64,000 nt of DNA from Beijerinckiaceae bacterium RH AL1 (GCA_901457705.2 LR590083.2:3348597-3412596); one strand, 5' to 3'; shown: positions 1 to 8,964, counted from the first letter of the stretch. Made by a program: numbers and translations. Notes: generated by a model not told the origin, from the letters alone.

Positions 1-393
1 GTCGATGTCGATGCGCCGCGCGAGCCGGGCGCCGTCGAACAAGATGGTCTCCTGCGGCAACCAGGCGAGGCGCGCGCCCGGGGCGAGCGTCAGGGCGGTG
101 GAAATATGCGCCGGCGCCTCGGGCGAGCGGTAGATCTTCTCCGCGGCGACGCTGGTGACGGTGACGTCGGCGCTTGCCGCGAGGTCGAGCGCGACGGCGA
201 GCCGATCGCCACCGACGATGCCGCCGGCCGTGTTGACGAGGATCGTCTCGCAGCGTGGGCCGCGCACGCGGCGCAGCCGCAGGCCGCCGCTCTCGTGCAG
301 GCGGGTCAGCGCGGTCGTGCCGTCGAGGGACGCGAAGGCCGCGCGGATGGCGCTTGACGTGGTGGGCGCGATCGGAGGCGGCGCGGCGGTCAT
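1..393 (-). CDS. ureD: Urease accessory protein UreD (N-terminal part, cut by window edge)
   Basis: The 131 visible codons read as the N-terminal half of UreD/UreH, the scaffold that binds apo-urease together with UreF and UreG so that nickel can be inserted. Diagnostic stretches are VNTAGGIVGGDRLAVALD (about residues 51-68), AAEKIYRS and LPQETILFDGARL. The ATG at 393 is the first start after an upstream region without coding signal. The rest of the gene, and probably the structural urease genes, lie left of the window. Notably ureG is not here but about 45 kb away on the other strand. Confidence 0.93.
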   Translation of the reverse strand, partial: MTAAPPPIAPTTSSAIRAAFASLDGTTALTRLHESGGLRLRRVRGPRCETILVNTAGGIVGGDRLAVALDLAASADVTVTSVAAEKIYRSPEAPAHISTALTLAPGARLAWLPQETILFDGARLARRIDID

Positions 394-474
394 GCGCCTG
401 TCTGCGACAGGGCGGACCCGCACACAAGAACAGGACGCGTCCTCCCCGGCGTGGGGAGGACGCGGAGGGAGAGC

Positions 475-921
475 TTAGTGGATGTCCGGCGGCAGCTTGC
501 CGCCGTTCTCGGCGAGCTTCTGCATGACCTGCTTGTGCAGCCACATGTTCATCGTCGCCGAGTCTTCGGTGTCGCCGGTGTAGTGCAGCTCGTGGGCGAG
601 CTCCTTGCGCGCGGTGAGGCTCGAGTCGATGTGCAGGAGCTTCATGAGGTCGACGATCGAGTGGCGCCAATCGAGCTTCTGGCCGCCCGTGTCCATGCCG
701 TCGAGCACCGCCGCGACGTCGACCGAGGCCGGAGCCGTCGAAGGCGCCGCGCCGCCGGAGGCCGGGGCCGACGGGGCCGCCGTCGAGGACGAGGTCGTGT
801 CGCTCGGCGCGGGGGACGACGGCGCGGGCGCCGCGGAGCCGCTCGGGGCGGCGGAGCCGGGCGCCGCCTCGGCCGATCCCGAGCCGAAGATCTTGGACAT
901 GATGCTGCCGAAAATGCTCAT
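475..921 (-). CDS. DUF3597 domain-containing protein
   Basis: 148 residues. The N-terminus (MSIFGSIMSKIFG) is followed by a Ser/Ala/Pro-rich low-complexity linker to about residue 66. The conserved DUF3597 domain follows (VDVAAVLDGM, SIVDLMKLL, DSSLTARKELAHEL, MWLHKQVMQKL). The family is common in Alphaproteobacteria and has no established function; members look like small cytoplasmic or surface-associated proteins. A GGAG sits 8 nt before the ATG. It is monocistronic between ureD and the quinone oxidoreductase. Confidence 0.9.
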   Translation of the reverse strand: MSIFGSIMSKIFGSGSAEAAPGSAAPSGSAAPAPSSPAPSDTTSSSTAAPSAPASGGAAPSTAPASVDVAAVLDGMDTGGQKLDWRHSIVDLMKLLHIDSSLTARKELAHELHYTGDTEDSATMNMWLHKQVMQKLAENGGKLPPDIH

Positions 922-1075
922 CGTTTGCTCTCCAACGGCCTAAGATCGTCGTCGCCGCAGCCGGTGCGGCGCGCGGCGACAGAAGGACGGGCGGCCTCGG
1001 GGCTTGCAACACCGCAGCCCCACCCGTCCGGCGCTCAACGCGCGAGGTGCGGCAAAGCTGCCGCCGTCGCCCAGG

Positions 1076-2083
1076 TCATTTGCCTGTCACGAGGAGGATC
1101 TTCCCGAGGTGCGCGGACGATTCCATCAGCTCGTGCGCCTGCCGCGCCTCGACGAGCGGGAAGGTCGCGTGGATCACCGGCTTCACCGTGCCGGCCTCGA
1201 GCAGCGGCAGCGCATGCTCGCGCACGCCGCGCGCCACCTCGGCCTTCATCGCGAGCGGCCGCGCGCGCAGGGTGGAGCCGGTGAGCGTGAGCCGGCGCAC
1301 CATCACGGCCGTGAAGTCGAGCCGCTCGGTTATGGGCGAGCCGAGGAAGGCGATCTGCACGAGCCGCCCCTCGGTCGCCAGGATCGCGATGTTGCGCGGC
1401 AGGTAGGCGCCGCCGACCATGTCGAGGATGACGTCGACGCCGCGCTTCTGCGTGATCGTCTTGATCTCCTCGACGAAGTCCTGGGTCTTGTAGTCGATCG
1501 CATGGTCGGCGCCGAGCGTGCGGCAGTAGGCGCATTTTGACGCCGAGCCGGCGGTCGCGAACACCTCGGCCCCGAAGGCGTGCGCGAGCTGGATCGCCGT
1601 CGAGCCGATGCCGCTCGAGCCGCCGTGGACGAGCAGGCGCTCGCCCGGCTTAAGCCGGCCGCGCGTGAAGACGTTGTCGTAGACGGTGAAATAGTTTTCC
1701 GGAATGCCCGCCGCGTCGACGATCTCGAGGCTCCTCGGCACGGGCAGGCAGAGCGCGGCGTCGGCGAGCGCGTATTCGGCATAGCCGCCGGAGCCCACGA
1801 GCGCGCAGACGGCGTCGCCCTCCCGCAGGCCTTCGACGCCGGCGCCGACCGCCGCGACGCGGCCCGAGACCTCGAGGCCGGGGACGTCGGTCTCGCCCGG
1901 CGGCGGCGGGTAGGCGCCGGCGCGCTGGAAGACGTCGGGCCGATTGACGCCGGCCGCCGCGACCTCGATCAGCACCTTGCCCTCGCCGGGCCGCGGCACC
2001 TCCGCCTCGGCGACGCGGATCACCTCGGGTCCGCCGTGGCCGTCGAAGACGATCTGCTGCATGCGGGCGGGAAGCGTGGCCAT
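1076..2083 (-). CDS. NAD(P)H quinone oxidoreductase, PIG3/zinc-independent MDR type
   Basis: 335 residues of the medium-chain dehydrogenase/reductase superfamily: GroES-like N-terminal half (GVNRPDVFQRAG near 45-56, VPGLEVSGRV near 67-76) and a Rossmann half with HGGSSGIGSTAIQLA (153-167). The zinc-ligand pattern of true alcohol dehydrogenases is absent, as in quinone oxidoreductases. The YPPPPG/VPGLE pattern and length match the TP53I3 (PIG3)-like branch, which reduces quinones with NADPH. The ATG at 2083 has AGGAG upstream. The physiological substrate cannot be read from the sequence. Confidence 0.9.
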   Translation of the reverse strand: MATLPARMQQIVFDGHGGPEVIRVAEAEVPRPGEGKVLIEVAAAGVNRPDVFQRAGAYPPPPGETDVPGLEVSGRVAAVGAGVEGLREGDAVCALVGSGGYAEYALADAALCLPVPRSLEIVDAAGIPENYFTVYDNVFTRGRLKPGERLLVHGGSSGIGSTAIQLAHAFGAEVFATAGSASKCAYCRTLGADHAIDYKTQDFVEEIKTITQKRGVDVILDMVGGAYLPRNIAILATEGRLVQIAFLGSPITERLDFTAVMVRRLTLTGSTLRARPLAMKAEVARGVREHALPLLEAGTVKPVIHATFPLVEARQAHELMESSAHLGKILLVTGK

Positions 2084-2241
2084 TGGATCTCCTGGGCTGG
2101 CCGCTGGATGTAGGGCGTCGGCGCGAAATCGCCTTCCTCGGGGTGCATCCCGGAGGCATCAGACCTTTCGACGAGCCGCAGGGCCTTGACGAAGGCACCT
2201 CCGACCCGAGAAAAGTCACGCGATTTTGATCGAGGCTGATT

Positions 2242-2826
2242 GTGAACACCAAGAGACGTGGCCTGGCGGGCAACATCCTCGAGATCGTCATCGAGCTCGT
2301 GGTCGGCTTCTTCGTCGTGCTCGACGCGATCGTGCGGCCGCTGTTCGGCCCGATCGTGCGCTTCCTCTCGAGCCTGCGGATCGTGCACCGCATCGAGGCG
2401 TGGATCGCCTCGCTCAACCCCTACGTCATCTTCGTGCTGATCGCGGCGCCCTTCGCGGTCGCCGAGCTGACCAAGGTCTATGCCGTCATCCTGATGGCCG
2501 AGGAGCATTTCCGGCTCGGGATGAGCCTGTTCATCGGCGCCTACGTCGTCTCGATCCTCGTGTGCGAGCGCATCTTCCACGCCGGCAAGGACCAGCTCCT
2601 GACGCTCGGCTGGTTTAAGTGGGGCTACGACCGGGTGATGGTGGTGAAGGACGCGATCGTCGGCTGGATCGTCAAGACGCAGGCGTGGCAGGCGGTGAGC
2701 GCGCTGCGCGAGCGGATCAAGCTCGGCTGGCGGCGCCTGCGCACGCGGCTGCGCGTCGGCTTCGTCCGGCGCGATGCCCCCGCGAAGCTGATGCTCGACA
2801 AAGGGGTGCGCGACCAGCGACACTGA
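2242..2826 (+). CDS. Small integral membrane protein of unknown function
   Basis: 194 residues from a GTG start. Two or three hydrophobic segments are visible (about 10-45, IVIELVVGFFVVLDAIV; and about 60-112, PYVIFVLIAAPFAVAELTK followed by FIGAYVVSILVCERIF). A basic cytoplasmic tail with WRRLRTRLR follows. I do not recognise a named family. The stop lies 4 nt before pxpA on the same strand, so it may be co-transcribed with pxpABC, but that does not establish a role in 5-oxoproline metabolism. Confidence 0.75.
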   Translation: MNTKRRGLAGNILEIVIELVVGFFVVLDAIVRPLFGPIVRFLSSLRIVHRIEAWIASLNPYVIFVLIAAPFAVAELTKVYAVILMAEEHFRLGMSLFIGAYVVSILVCERIFHAGKDQLLTLGWFKWGYDRVMVVKDAIVGWIVKTQAWQAVSALRERIKLGWRRLRTRLRVGFVRRDAPAKLMLDKGVRDQRH

Positions 2827-2830
2827 GGGC

Positions 2831-3595
2831 ATGCGCACCGTCGACCTCAACTGCGACTGCGGCGAGGGGTTCGGCGCCTGGAGCATGGGCGACGATGCCG
2901 CGATGCTCGACATCGTCACCTCCGCCCACGTCGCCTGCGGTTTCCATGCCGGCGATCCCGACATCATGGCCGCCACCTTCGCGCTCGCCCGCGCACGCGG
3001 CGTGGCGGTCGGCGCGCACCCGGGCTTTGCCGACCGCGCCGGCTTCGGCCGCCGCCGGATCCCGGTGAGCGAGGCGGAAATCGAGCGGCTCGTCGCCTAC
3101 CAGGTCGGCGCCGCGGCGGCGCTGGCGGTGCAGGCCGGGCACAGGCTGACGCATGTGAAGCCGCACGGCGCGCTCTCCAACATCGCGATGGCCGAGGCCG
3201 GCCCGGCGCGGGCCATCGCGCGGGCCGTGCGTGCCGTGGACCGCGACCTCGCCTTCCTCGCCATCGCCGGCACCGAGCTCGAGCGGGCGGGCGAGGCCGA
3301 AGGCCTGCGCACCGTCCGCGAGATCTATGCCGACCGCGGCTACACCGACGACGGCCACCTCGCGCCGCGCGGCGCCGAGGGCGCCGTGCTGCACGATGCC
3401 GAGGCGGCCGCGACGCGGGCAGCGGCGATGGTGGAGGCCGGCGCGGTCTTCGCTCTGTCCGGCAAGCGGGTGCCGGTCGCGATCGATTCGATCTGCGTGC
3501 ACGGCGACACGCCCGGCGCGGTGGCGATGGCGCGCGCGGTGCGCACGGCACTCGAGCGGGCCGGCATCGCGCTGCGCCCTTTCGCGACGGCCTGA
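2831..3595 (+). CDS. pxpA: 5-oxoprolinase subunit A (LamB/YcsF family)
   Basis: 254 residues, full length. The opening VDLNCDCGEGFGAW is the family signature, followed by CGFHAGDP, VGAHPGFADRAGFGRR and THVKPHGALSN. PxpA with PxpB and PxpC forms the prokaryotic ATP-dependent 5-oxoprolinase that opens the pyroglutamate ring to glutamate, a repair reaction for spontaneous glutamine/glutamate cyclisation. It is first of three tightly packed genes, ending 2 nt before pxpB. The ATG at 2831 is unambiguous because MRTVDLN aligns with the family start. Confidence 0.96.
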   Translation: MRTVDLNCDCGEGFGAWSMGDDAAMLDIVTSAHVACGFHAGDPDIMAATFALARARGVAVGAHPGFADRAGFGRRRIPVSEAEIERLVAYQVGAAAALAVQAGHRLTHVKPHGALSNIAMAEAGPARAIARAVRAVDRDLAFLAIAGTELERAGEAEGLRTVREIYADRGYTDDGHLAPRGAEGAVLHDAEAAATRAAAMVEAGAVFALSGKRVPVAIDSICVHGDTPGAVAMARAVRTALERAGIALRPFATA

Positions 3596-3597
3596 GC

Positions 3598-4305
3598 ATG
3601 GACGCGCGCTTCCTGCCGGCCGGCGAATGCGCGCTCACCGTCGAGTTCGGCGCGACCGCCGAGCCCGCGCATCTCGACAAGGTGCTGGCGCTCGACGCCG
3701 CCCTCGCCGCCGCGCCGATCGACGGCATCCTCGAGACGGTGCCGAGCTACCGCTCGCTGATGCTGCATTTCGACCCCGCCGTGCTCGGCGCGGCCGATCT
3801 CGTGGCGCGGCTGCAGGCGCTCGACCTCGCCGAGGCGCCGCGCCGCACGCCGCGGCACTGGACGCTCCCCGCCTGCTGGGACCCGCCCTACGACGAGGAT
3901 CTCGCCGAGGTCGCCGAGCTGCTCGGGCTCGCCCCCGCCGAGGTCGCCGCGCGCCACGCCGAGGCGCGCTACACGGTCGTGATGTACGGCTTCGCGCCGG
4001 GCTTCGTTTTCCTCGCCGGCCTGCCGGACGAACTGAACGTGCCGCGGCGCAAGTCGCCCCGCCCCCCTGCCCCGCCCGGCGCGCTGACCATCGCCAACGG
4101 CCAGGCGCTGATCGCCTCCATCGCCATGCCGACCGGCTGGTACATGCTCGGCCGCACGCCCGCCCGCACCTTCGACCCCGCGCGCGACCCGGCGTTTCCG
4201 CTTGCCGTGGGCGACACGGTGGCGTTCGAGCGCGTCGATGCCGCGCGATTCGAAGCGCTGGAGCGCGAGGTCGCCGAAGGCCGGGACGTGCTGGGGGCGG
4301 TTTGA
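3598..4305 (+). CDS. pxpB: 5-oxoprolinase subunit B (allophanate hydrolase subunit 1/KipI-like)
   Basis: 235 residues. Family hallmarks are the N-terminal LPAGECALTVEFG, the central YTVVMYGFAPGFVFLAGLP, RRKSPRPPAPPGALTIANG and the C-terminal TGWYMLGRTPARTFDP. It is the cyclophilin-like subunit that pairs with PxpC. Its TGA overlaps the ATG of pxpC in TGATG (4303-4307), indicating translational coupling. Order and spacing are those of canonical pxpABC operons. Confidence 0.95.
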   Translation: MDARFLPAGECALTVEFGATAEPAHLDKVLALDAALAAAPIDGILETVPSYRSLMLHFDPAVLGAADLVARLQALDLAEAPRRTPRHWTLPACWDPPYDEDLAEVAELLGLAPAEVAARHAEARYTVVMYGFAPGFVFLAGLPDELNVPRRKSPRPPAPPGALTIANGQALIASIAMPTGWYMLGRTPARTFDPARDPAFPLAVGDTVAFERVDAARFEALEREVAEGRDVLGAV

Positions 4306-5309
4306 TGCCCACCCTCACTCTCGCCAGCGTCGGTCCCGGCGCCACCATCCAAGATGGCGGGCGGCGCGGCTGGCTGCGCTACGGCGTGACGCCGGCGGGG
4401 CCGATGGACTGGGTGGCGCTGGAGACGGCAAATGTCGCGCTTGGCAACGCGCCGGACGTGGCGGCGATCGAGATCGGGCCGGGCGGCCTGGCGCTCACCG
4501 TCGATGCGCCGCTGCCGCTGGCCTTCGCCGGCGGCGGCTTCGCCTGGACGCGCGCCGACGTGCCGCTGCCGGCCGCCGCGCGCATCATGCTTAAGCCCGG
4601 CGAGACCTTGCGCGCGCGGGGCGGCACGTGGGGCAGCTTCGCGGTGCTCGCGGTGGCCGGCGGCGTCGAGGTGGCGCCCGTCATGGGGAGCCGCGCGACG
4701 CACACGCGCTCGAAGCTCGGCGGCCTCGAGGGTCGCGCGCTGCAGGCCGGCGATCGCCTCGCAGTCGCGGCCGTGCCGCCGCAGGACGACGTGGCGATCG
4801 AGGCGCCGTGGCTGGCGCGCTCCGACGCGCCGCTCGGCGTCGTCCTCGGGCCGCAGGACGATCACTTCGAGGCGGACGCGGTCGACGCCTTCCTCGCCGC
4901 GACCTGGACGCTGACGCCGCAGGCCGACCGCATGGCCTACAAGCTCGACGGCCCCAGAATCGCGGCGAAGACGCATGACATCGTCTCGGACGGGGTGGCG
5001 CTGGGCGCGATTCAGATCGCCGGCGACGGCCAGCCGATGGTGCTGATGGCCGACCGGCAGCCGACCGGCGGCTACGCCAAGATCGCCCACGTCGCGCGGG
5101 CCGACATCGGGCGCCTGGCGCAACTCCGCCCGGGCGAGAGCTGCCGCTTCGCGCGCATCGACGCGGAGGCAGCCCGCACGACGCTGCTCGACCTGCGCGC
5201 GAAGTTCGCCAGGACCGGCGACCGCCTCGCGCCGCTGCGCCGCGTGCCGAGCGCCGCGAGCCTGATGGGCGAAAACCTCGTCGGAGGGGTCACGGACGCG
5301 TTGAGATAG
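4305..5309 (+). CDS. pxpC: 5-oxoprolinase subunit C (allophanate hydrolase subunit 2-like)
   Basis: 334 residues from the ATG overlapping the pxpB stop. Markers are GPGATIQDGGRRGWLRYGV, PAGPMDWVALETAN, GSRATHTRSKLGGLEG, VVLGPQDDHF and MADRQPTGGYAKIA, all characteristic of biotin-dependent carboxylase-like PxpC/KipA proteins. It completes the ATP-dependent 5-oxoprolinase with PxpA and PxpB. A much longer open frame extends upstream through pxpA and pxpB but is out of frame with them, so the start at 4305 is preferred. Confidence 0.95.
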   Translation: MPTLTLASVGPGATIQDGGRRGWLRYGVTPAGPMDWVALETANVALGNAPDVAAIEIGPGGLALTVDAPLPLAFAGGGFAWTRADVPLPAAARIMLKPGETLRARGGTWGSFAVLAVAGGVEVAPVMGSRATHTRSKLGGLEGRALQAGDRLAVAAVPPQDDVAIEAPWLARSDAPLGVVLGPQDDHFEADAVDAFLAATWTLTPQADRMAYKLDGPRIAAKTHDIVSDGVALGAIQIAGDGQPMVLMADRQPTGGYAKIAHVARADIGRLAQLRPGESCRFARIDAEAARTTLLDLRAKFARTGDRLAPLRRVPSAASLMGENLVGGVTDALR

Positions 5310-5322
5310 GCCGCCGCGCTTT

Positions 5323-5346
5323 CCTTCTCCCGCCTGCGGGAGAAGG
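5323..5346. repeat. Short palindromic repeat CCTTCTCCCGC-CT-GCGGGAGAAGG
   Basis: A perfect 11-bp inverted repeat with a 2-nt loop lies 14 nt after the pxpC stop. The same palindrome forms the ends of the larger repeats at 9281, 46229 and 50248. Here only the core palindrome is present. It could fold as a terminator for pxpABC, but no U-tract follows. Confidence 0.8.
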
Positions 5347-5431
5347 ACAGGCGGCCGCCCTTGCCGAAAATCGTCGCATCGCCGAGGTAAAGCTGCAGCG
5401 CGGCAAGCTTGGCCGCGAGGAGACGAGATCC

Positions 5432-7075
5432 ATGCTCAAGGACGCCGGCCTCAAGGGCTACCCGCTGCTGCACGATCCCCACTTCAACAAGGGGACGGCG
5501 TTCTCGAGCGACGAGCGCCGCAGGTACGGGCTCGAGGGCCTGCTGCCGCCGGCCGTCATCTCGCTCGACGTGCAGGTCGCCCGCGTCCACGCCGAGCTCG
5601 AGGCGCAGGACAGCGACCTCGCCAAGTACCTCTTCCTGTCCGACCTGCAGGCGCGCAACGAGACGCTGTTCTACGCCGTGCTGATGTCGGACCCCGCCCG
5701 CTACATGCCGCTCGTCTACACGCCGACCGTCGGCGAGGCGTGCCAGAAGTTCGACCACACCTTCCGCGCGACGCGGGGCATGTACCTCTCGATCGAGATG
5801 AAGGGCCGCCTGCACGAGGTGCTCGGCAACTGGCCGCAGACGGACGTCCGCTTCATCGTCGTCACCGACGGCGAGCGCATCCTCGGGCTCGGCGACCAAG
5901 GGGTGGGCGGCATGGGCATCCCGATCGGCAAGCTCGCGCTCTACACCGCCTGCGCCGGCGTGCCGCCGCACCTCACGCTGCCGATCACGCTCGACGTCGG
6001 CACCAACAACGCCGAGATGCTCGACGACCCGCTCTACCTCGGCCTGCGCCACGAGCGCGTGCGCGGCGACGACTACATGGCCTTCATCGACGAGTTCGTC
6101 GAAGCCGCGACGACGCGGTTCCCGAAGTGCTGCATCCAGTGGGAGGACTTCGCCAACTTCAACGCGGTGCCGATCCTCGCCAAGTACCGCGACAGGATCT
6201 GCACCTACAACGACGACATCCAGGGCACCGCGGCCGTCGCGCTCGCCGGCATCTTCGGCGCGCTGCACATCTCGAAGGGCAAGCTGCCGGAGCAGCGCTT
6301 CCTGTTCCTCGGCGGCGGCTCGGCCGCGACCGGCATCGCCGAGCTGATCAGCCAGGCGATGGTCGTCGAGGGTCTCACGATCGAGGAGGCGCGGGCCCAC
6401 AACGCGCTCTTCGACGTGCACGGGCTGATCACCAAGGCGCGCACGGATCTCGCCGACTTCCAGAAGCCGTTCGCGATCGATCCGATCGATGGGGTCGAAA
6501 CCTTCGCCCAGGCGATCGAGGCATTGAAGCCGAACGGCATCATCGGCGTCTCGACGGTGCCGAAGCTCTTCAACAAGGCCGTCATCGAGGCGATGGCGAA
6601 GATCAACGAGCGGCCGATCATCTTCCCCTACTCGAACCCGACGAGCCGCTCGGAATGCACGGCTGAGGAGGCCTACAGCTGGTCGGACGGCAAGGCGATC
6701 TTCGCCTCGGGCAGCCCGTTCCCGCCGGTGAAGCTCGGCGACAAGACCTTCGTGCCGGGCCAGGGCAACAACGTCTACATCTTCCCCGCCATGGGCATGG
6801 CGGTGCTGGCGACCGAGTCGAAGCGCGTGACGGACGCGATGTTCATCGAGGCGGCCAAGGCGGTGGCCGAGCAGGTCACCGACGCGAGCCTGGCGACGGG
6901 TCTGATCTACCCGCCGCAGAGCCACATCCTCGAAGCCTCGATCAACACGGCGATCCGCGTCGCGACCTACATCTTCGACAACGACCTCGCCGGTGTCCCG
7001 CGGCCCGACGACATCGCGGCGCACGTGCGGGCGCGCGCCTACAAGCCGGTCTACGCGCAAGCGCCGACGCCTTGA
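5432..7075 (+). CDS. maeA: NAD-dependent malic enzyme (oxaloacetate-decarboxylating)
   Basis: 547 residues of the long ScfA/MaeA type: oxidative decarboxylation of malate to pyruvate with NAD(P)H formation. Visible motifs are YTPTVGEACQKF (malic N-terminal domain), GERILGLGDQGVGGMGIPIG, DVGTNNAEMLDDP, the metal/substrate stretch TYNDDIQGTAAVALAG, the nucleotide-binding FLGGGSAATGIAEL and IIFPYSNPTSRSECTAEEA. There is no C-terminal phosphotransacetylase-like domain as in MaeB types. The ATG at 5432 is preceded by GAGGAG. NAD versus NADP preference is inferred from length and family, not proven. Confidence 0.94.
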   Translation: MLKDAGLKGYPLLHDPHFNKGTAFSSDERRRYGLEGLLPPAVISLDVQVARVHAELEAQDSDLAKYLFLSDLQARNETLFYAVLMSDPARYMPLVYTPTVGEACQKFDHTFRATRGMYLSIEMKGRLHEVLGNWPQTDVRFIVVTDGERILGLGDQGVGGMGIPIGKLALYTACAGVPPHLTLPITLDVGTNNAEMLDDPLYLGLRHERVRGDDYMAFIDEFVEAATTRFPKCCIQWEDFANFNAVPILAKYRDRICTYNDDIQGTAAVALAGIFGALHISKGKLPEQRFLFLGGGSAATGIAELISQAMVVEGLTIEEARAHNALFDVHGLITKARTDLADFQKPFAIDPIDGVETFAQAIEALKPNGIIGVSTVPKLFNKAVIEAMAKINERPIIFPYSNPTSRSECTAEEAYSWSDGKAIFASGSPFPPVKLGDKTFVPGQGNNVYIFPAMGMAVLATESKRVTDAMFIEAAKAVAEQVTDASLATGLIYPPQSHILEASINTAIRVATYIFDNDLAGVPRPDDIAAHVRARAYKPVYAQAPTP

Positions 7076-7278
7076 CGCGCGACACGGCCGAAATCGCCTT
7101 CGCCAAGGAGGTCTACGCCGCCTGCGCCACCGTCGGCTTCGCGAGCCCGACGGTGACGCGGCTGAAGCGCCTGCTCGACGAGGGCGGCGACGCCGACGAG
7201 ATCGTCGCCGTCGCGCAGGCGGCCCAGCGCGAGTCGATCGCCTGGGCCGGACGTCCCGACGGGCCTGCCGGCCGCTGA
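7072..7278 (+). CDS. Small hypothetical protein coupled to malic enzyme
   Basis: 68 residues from a TTG that overlaps the malic enzyme stop in TTGA. It is helical and acidic/Ala-rich (EVYAACATVGFASPTVTRL, LLDEGGDADEIVAVA), soluble and cytoplasmic, with no recognised domain. The overlap is the main support for translation. It could be a spurious frame in GC-rich DNA. Confidence 0.5.
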   Translation: MTRDTAEIAFAKEVYAACATVGFASPTVTRLKRLLDEGGDADEIVAVAQAAQRESIAWAGRPDGPAGR

Positions 7279-7287
7279 GCGCCGGGC

Positions 7288-7560
7288 CTAGAGGTCCGTC
7301 GTCTCGCCGGGCTTCGAGAGATGGCGCTTGGCATCGCGCAGCAGCTGCCGGGCCGCGCTGAGGTCGACGAGACCGTCCGCGTTCCACGAGGGATGGTCCT
7401 TCACCTTCAGCATGTCTTGGTCCGGCAGCCCGAGGCGCTCGGCCAACGCGAGCAGGCGGAGACGGCGCTGCTGCATCTCGGGCACGGAGGGGGTGAGCAG
7501 CCCGAGCTCGGTCCATCGAATCAGCCGCATCAGCTTCGTGCGAAAGTCCTCGGCCGGCAC
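7288..7560 (-). CDS. Small hypothetical protein, second gene of a coupled pair
   Basis: 90 residues starting at a GTG that overlaps the upstream stop (TAGTG at 7562-7558). The sequence is charged, Leu/Arg-rich and helical (LMRLIRWTELGLLTPSVPEMQQRRLRLLALAERLGL, then SAARQLLRDAKRHL). I recognise no family. It follows the 86-residue gene in the same direction. A longer open frame extends upstream, but its N-terminal part overlaps that gene and has no coding character. Confidence 0.55.
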   Translation of the reverse strand: MPAEDFRTKLMRLIRWTELGLLTPSVPEMQQRRLRLLALAERLGLPDQDMLKVKDHPSWNADGLVDLSAARQLLRDAKRHLSKPGETTDL

Positions 7561-7820
7561 TACGGTTCGAGTCCGAAGCCTGCGGTGTCCCATGGGATCT
7601 CGGTCAAGGACCCGTTTTCGTGCTCGATGAAGCCGAAGGGCGGCGCGTGCTGGAAGTCGAGCCCGCACTCCACGTCGGCCAGGTTGTGCGGCTTGAGGCC
7701 GAGGACGCTCAAGAGAACCGTCTTCGCGTGCTTCGGCGATCCGGCAAGCATCCAGTAGGAGTGACGCGTCCGCAGATTCGTCAGCTTGTACACCGGCAAT
7801 GCAGCCCCCGAGCCCGCCAA
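7560..7820 (-). CDS. Small hypothetical protein, first gene of a coupled pair
   Basis: Up to 86 residues. The core reads PVYKLTNLRTRHSYWMLAG and CGLDFQHAPPFGFIEHENG, a compact soluble protein with a mixed alpha/beta look. The reading frame opens with TTG at 7820; a second TTG at 7799 or GTG at 7793 would give a protein starting near PVYKLTN. No ATG is available. No named family recognised. Downstream coupling to the 90-residue gene suggests a two-gene unit. Confidence 0.6.
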   Translation of the reverse strand: MAGSGAALPVYKLTNLRTRHSYWMLAGSPKHAKTVLLSVLGLKPHNLADVECGLDFQHAPPFGFIEHENGSLTEIPWDTAGFGLEP

Positions 7821-7950
7821 TCGCCCGGGCCGATAGGCCCACGGAAAAAGCTATCGTGACGTTACGTCGTCGTCTTTTCCCGGGGCGCACGTCGTTTTTC
7901 TCTGCATGCACTCGCCCGTGCGTCGGGGTGCGGCGCGGCGGGCGAAGACC

Positions 7951-8964
7951 CTAGGCGTCGTCGCGCGGCGGGAGGCCGAAGGTTCGCTTGTAGCAGGTCG
8001 AAAAATGGCTCTGGCTCTTGAAGCCGCAGACGTAGGCGACCTCGCCGAAGGACACGCGCCTCGGGTTTTCGCGGATCAGCCGCCGCGCTTCCGACAATCT
8101 CAGCTCGAGCAGATAGCTGTTGAACGTGCGGTTGTGCGCCCGCATCAGCTTGTAGACGTAGCGCTCCGAGATCCCGAGCGCCTGCGCCGCGTCCGCCGCG
8201 GAGAGGCCCGGCCGGCGAAAGTTCTCCGCGAGGAAGGACTGCAGGCCGCTCCAGCTGAGATGCCTGAAGGACCAGGGGATCACGCCGCCGGCATAGGCCT
8301 TCGCGCCGCGCTCGAGCATCAAGGTCAGAAGGTCGATCAGCGTCGCCTGCAGCGGCCGCTCTGCGTCGTGCAGGTCGATGCTGAGCAGGCTCGAGCAGAA
8401 GGTGCGCGCGATGTGGGAGAAGCGCTCGGACGCGGCGTCGCAGCTCGCGCAGCAGTCCTCGATCCATCGCAGCCGCTCGCGCAGCAACGCGTAGGGGAGG
8501 CGCACGACGAGGCCGCTGGCCGGCCCGTGCATATGGAGCGAGTCGGCCGTGCTCGATCGAAACAGCAGGCAGCTTCTCGAATCGAAGCGGAGGTGACGAC
8601 GACCGATCCGCCCCTCGTAGGAGCCGGAATCCGGCAGGAAAACGCAGACCTCGTCGGTCCCGTCGGACAGGAACTCGGGCTTTCGATCGTACTGAATGTC
8701 CCGCGAGATCGCGTAGCTGACGATGGTCGTGTCGCTGAACGCCTTGCGCCGGTTGCGCAGCCACAACCTGCCGCCGGCATGACCGATCGCCACCTCGACG
8801 CGAAACCAGTAGGACGACAGCCGGGCCGCGTACATTTTCTCAAAGAGAGGCGGCGGTACGTCTTCGAGTGAAAACTCGGTATAGTCTGCCGCCATCGTCC
8901 GCGCGCCAAGTCTTGAGGCGCTGAACCTTCCCGTTGTGAAATGATCCACGACGATCGCTTTCAC
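7951..8964 (-). CDS. AraC-family transcriptional regulator
   Basis: About 337 residues if started at the GTG at 8964; the frame stays open to 9132, but the extra N-terminus looks non-coding and lies in AT-richer DNA. The N-terminal part resembles the AraC_binding_2/AraC-like ligand domain (AADYTEFSLEDVPPP...). The C-terminal ~100 residues hold two HTH units: LSAADAAQALGISERYVYKLMRA and VSFGEVAYVCGFKSQSHFSTCYKRTFG, the AraC signature. The inducer and targets are unknown, and no catabolic gene is adjacent. Confidence 0.88.
   Translation of the reverse strand: MKAIVVDHFTTGRFSASRLGARTMAADYTEFSLEDVPPPLFEKMYAARLSSYWFRVEVAIGHAGGRLWLRNRRKAFSDTTIVSYAISRDIQYDRKPEFLSDGTDEVCVFLPDSGSYEGRIGRRHLRFDSRSCLLFRSSTADSLHMHGPASGLVVRLPYALLRERLRWIEDCCASCDAASERFSHIARTFCSSLLSIDLHDAERPLQATLIDLLTLMLERGAKAYAGGVIPWSFRHLSWSGLQSFLAENFRRPGLSAADAAQALGISERYVYKLMRAHNRTFNSYLLELRLSEARRLIRENPRRVSFGEVAYVCGFKSQSHFSTCYKRTFGLPPRDDA

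Noticed and set aside
5072-7516. 814-codon leftward frame over pxpC and malic enzyme
   Set aside because: Covers two clearly coding rightward genes; product is low-complexity Arg/Asp/Val sequence.
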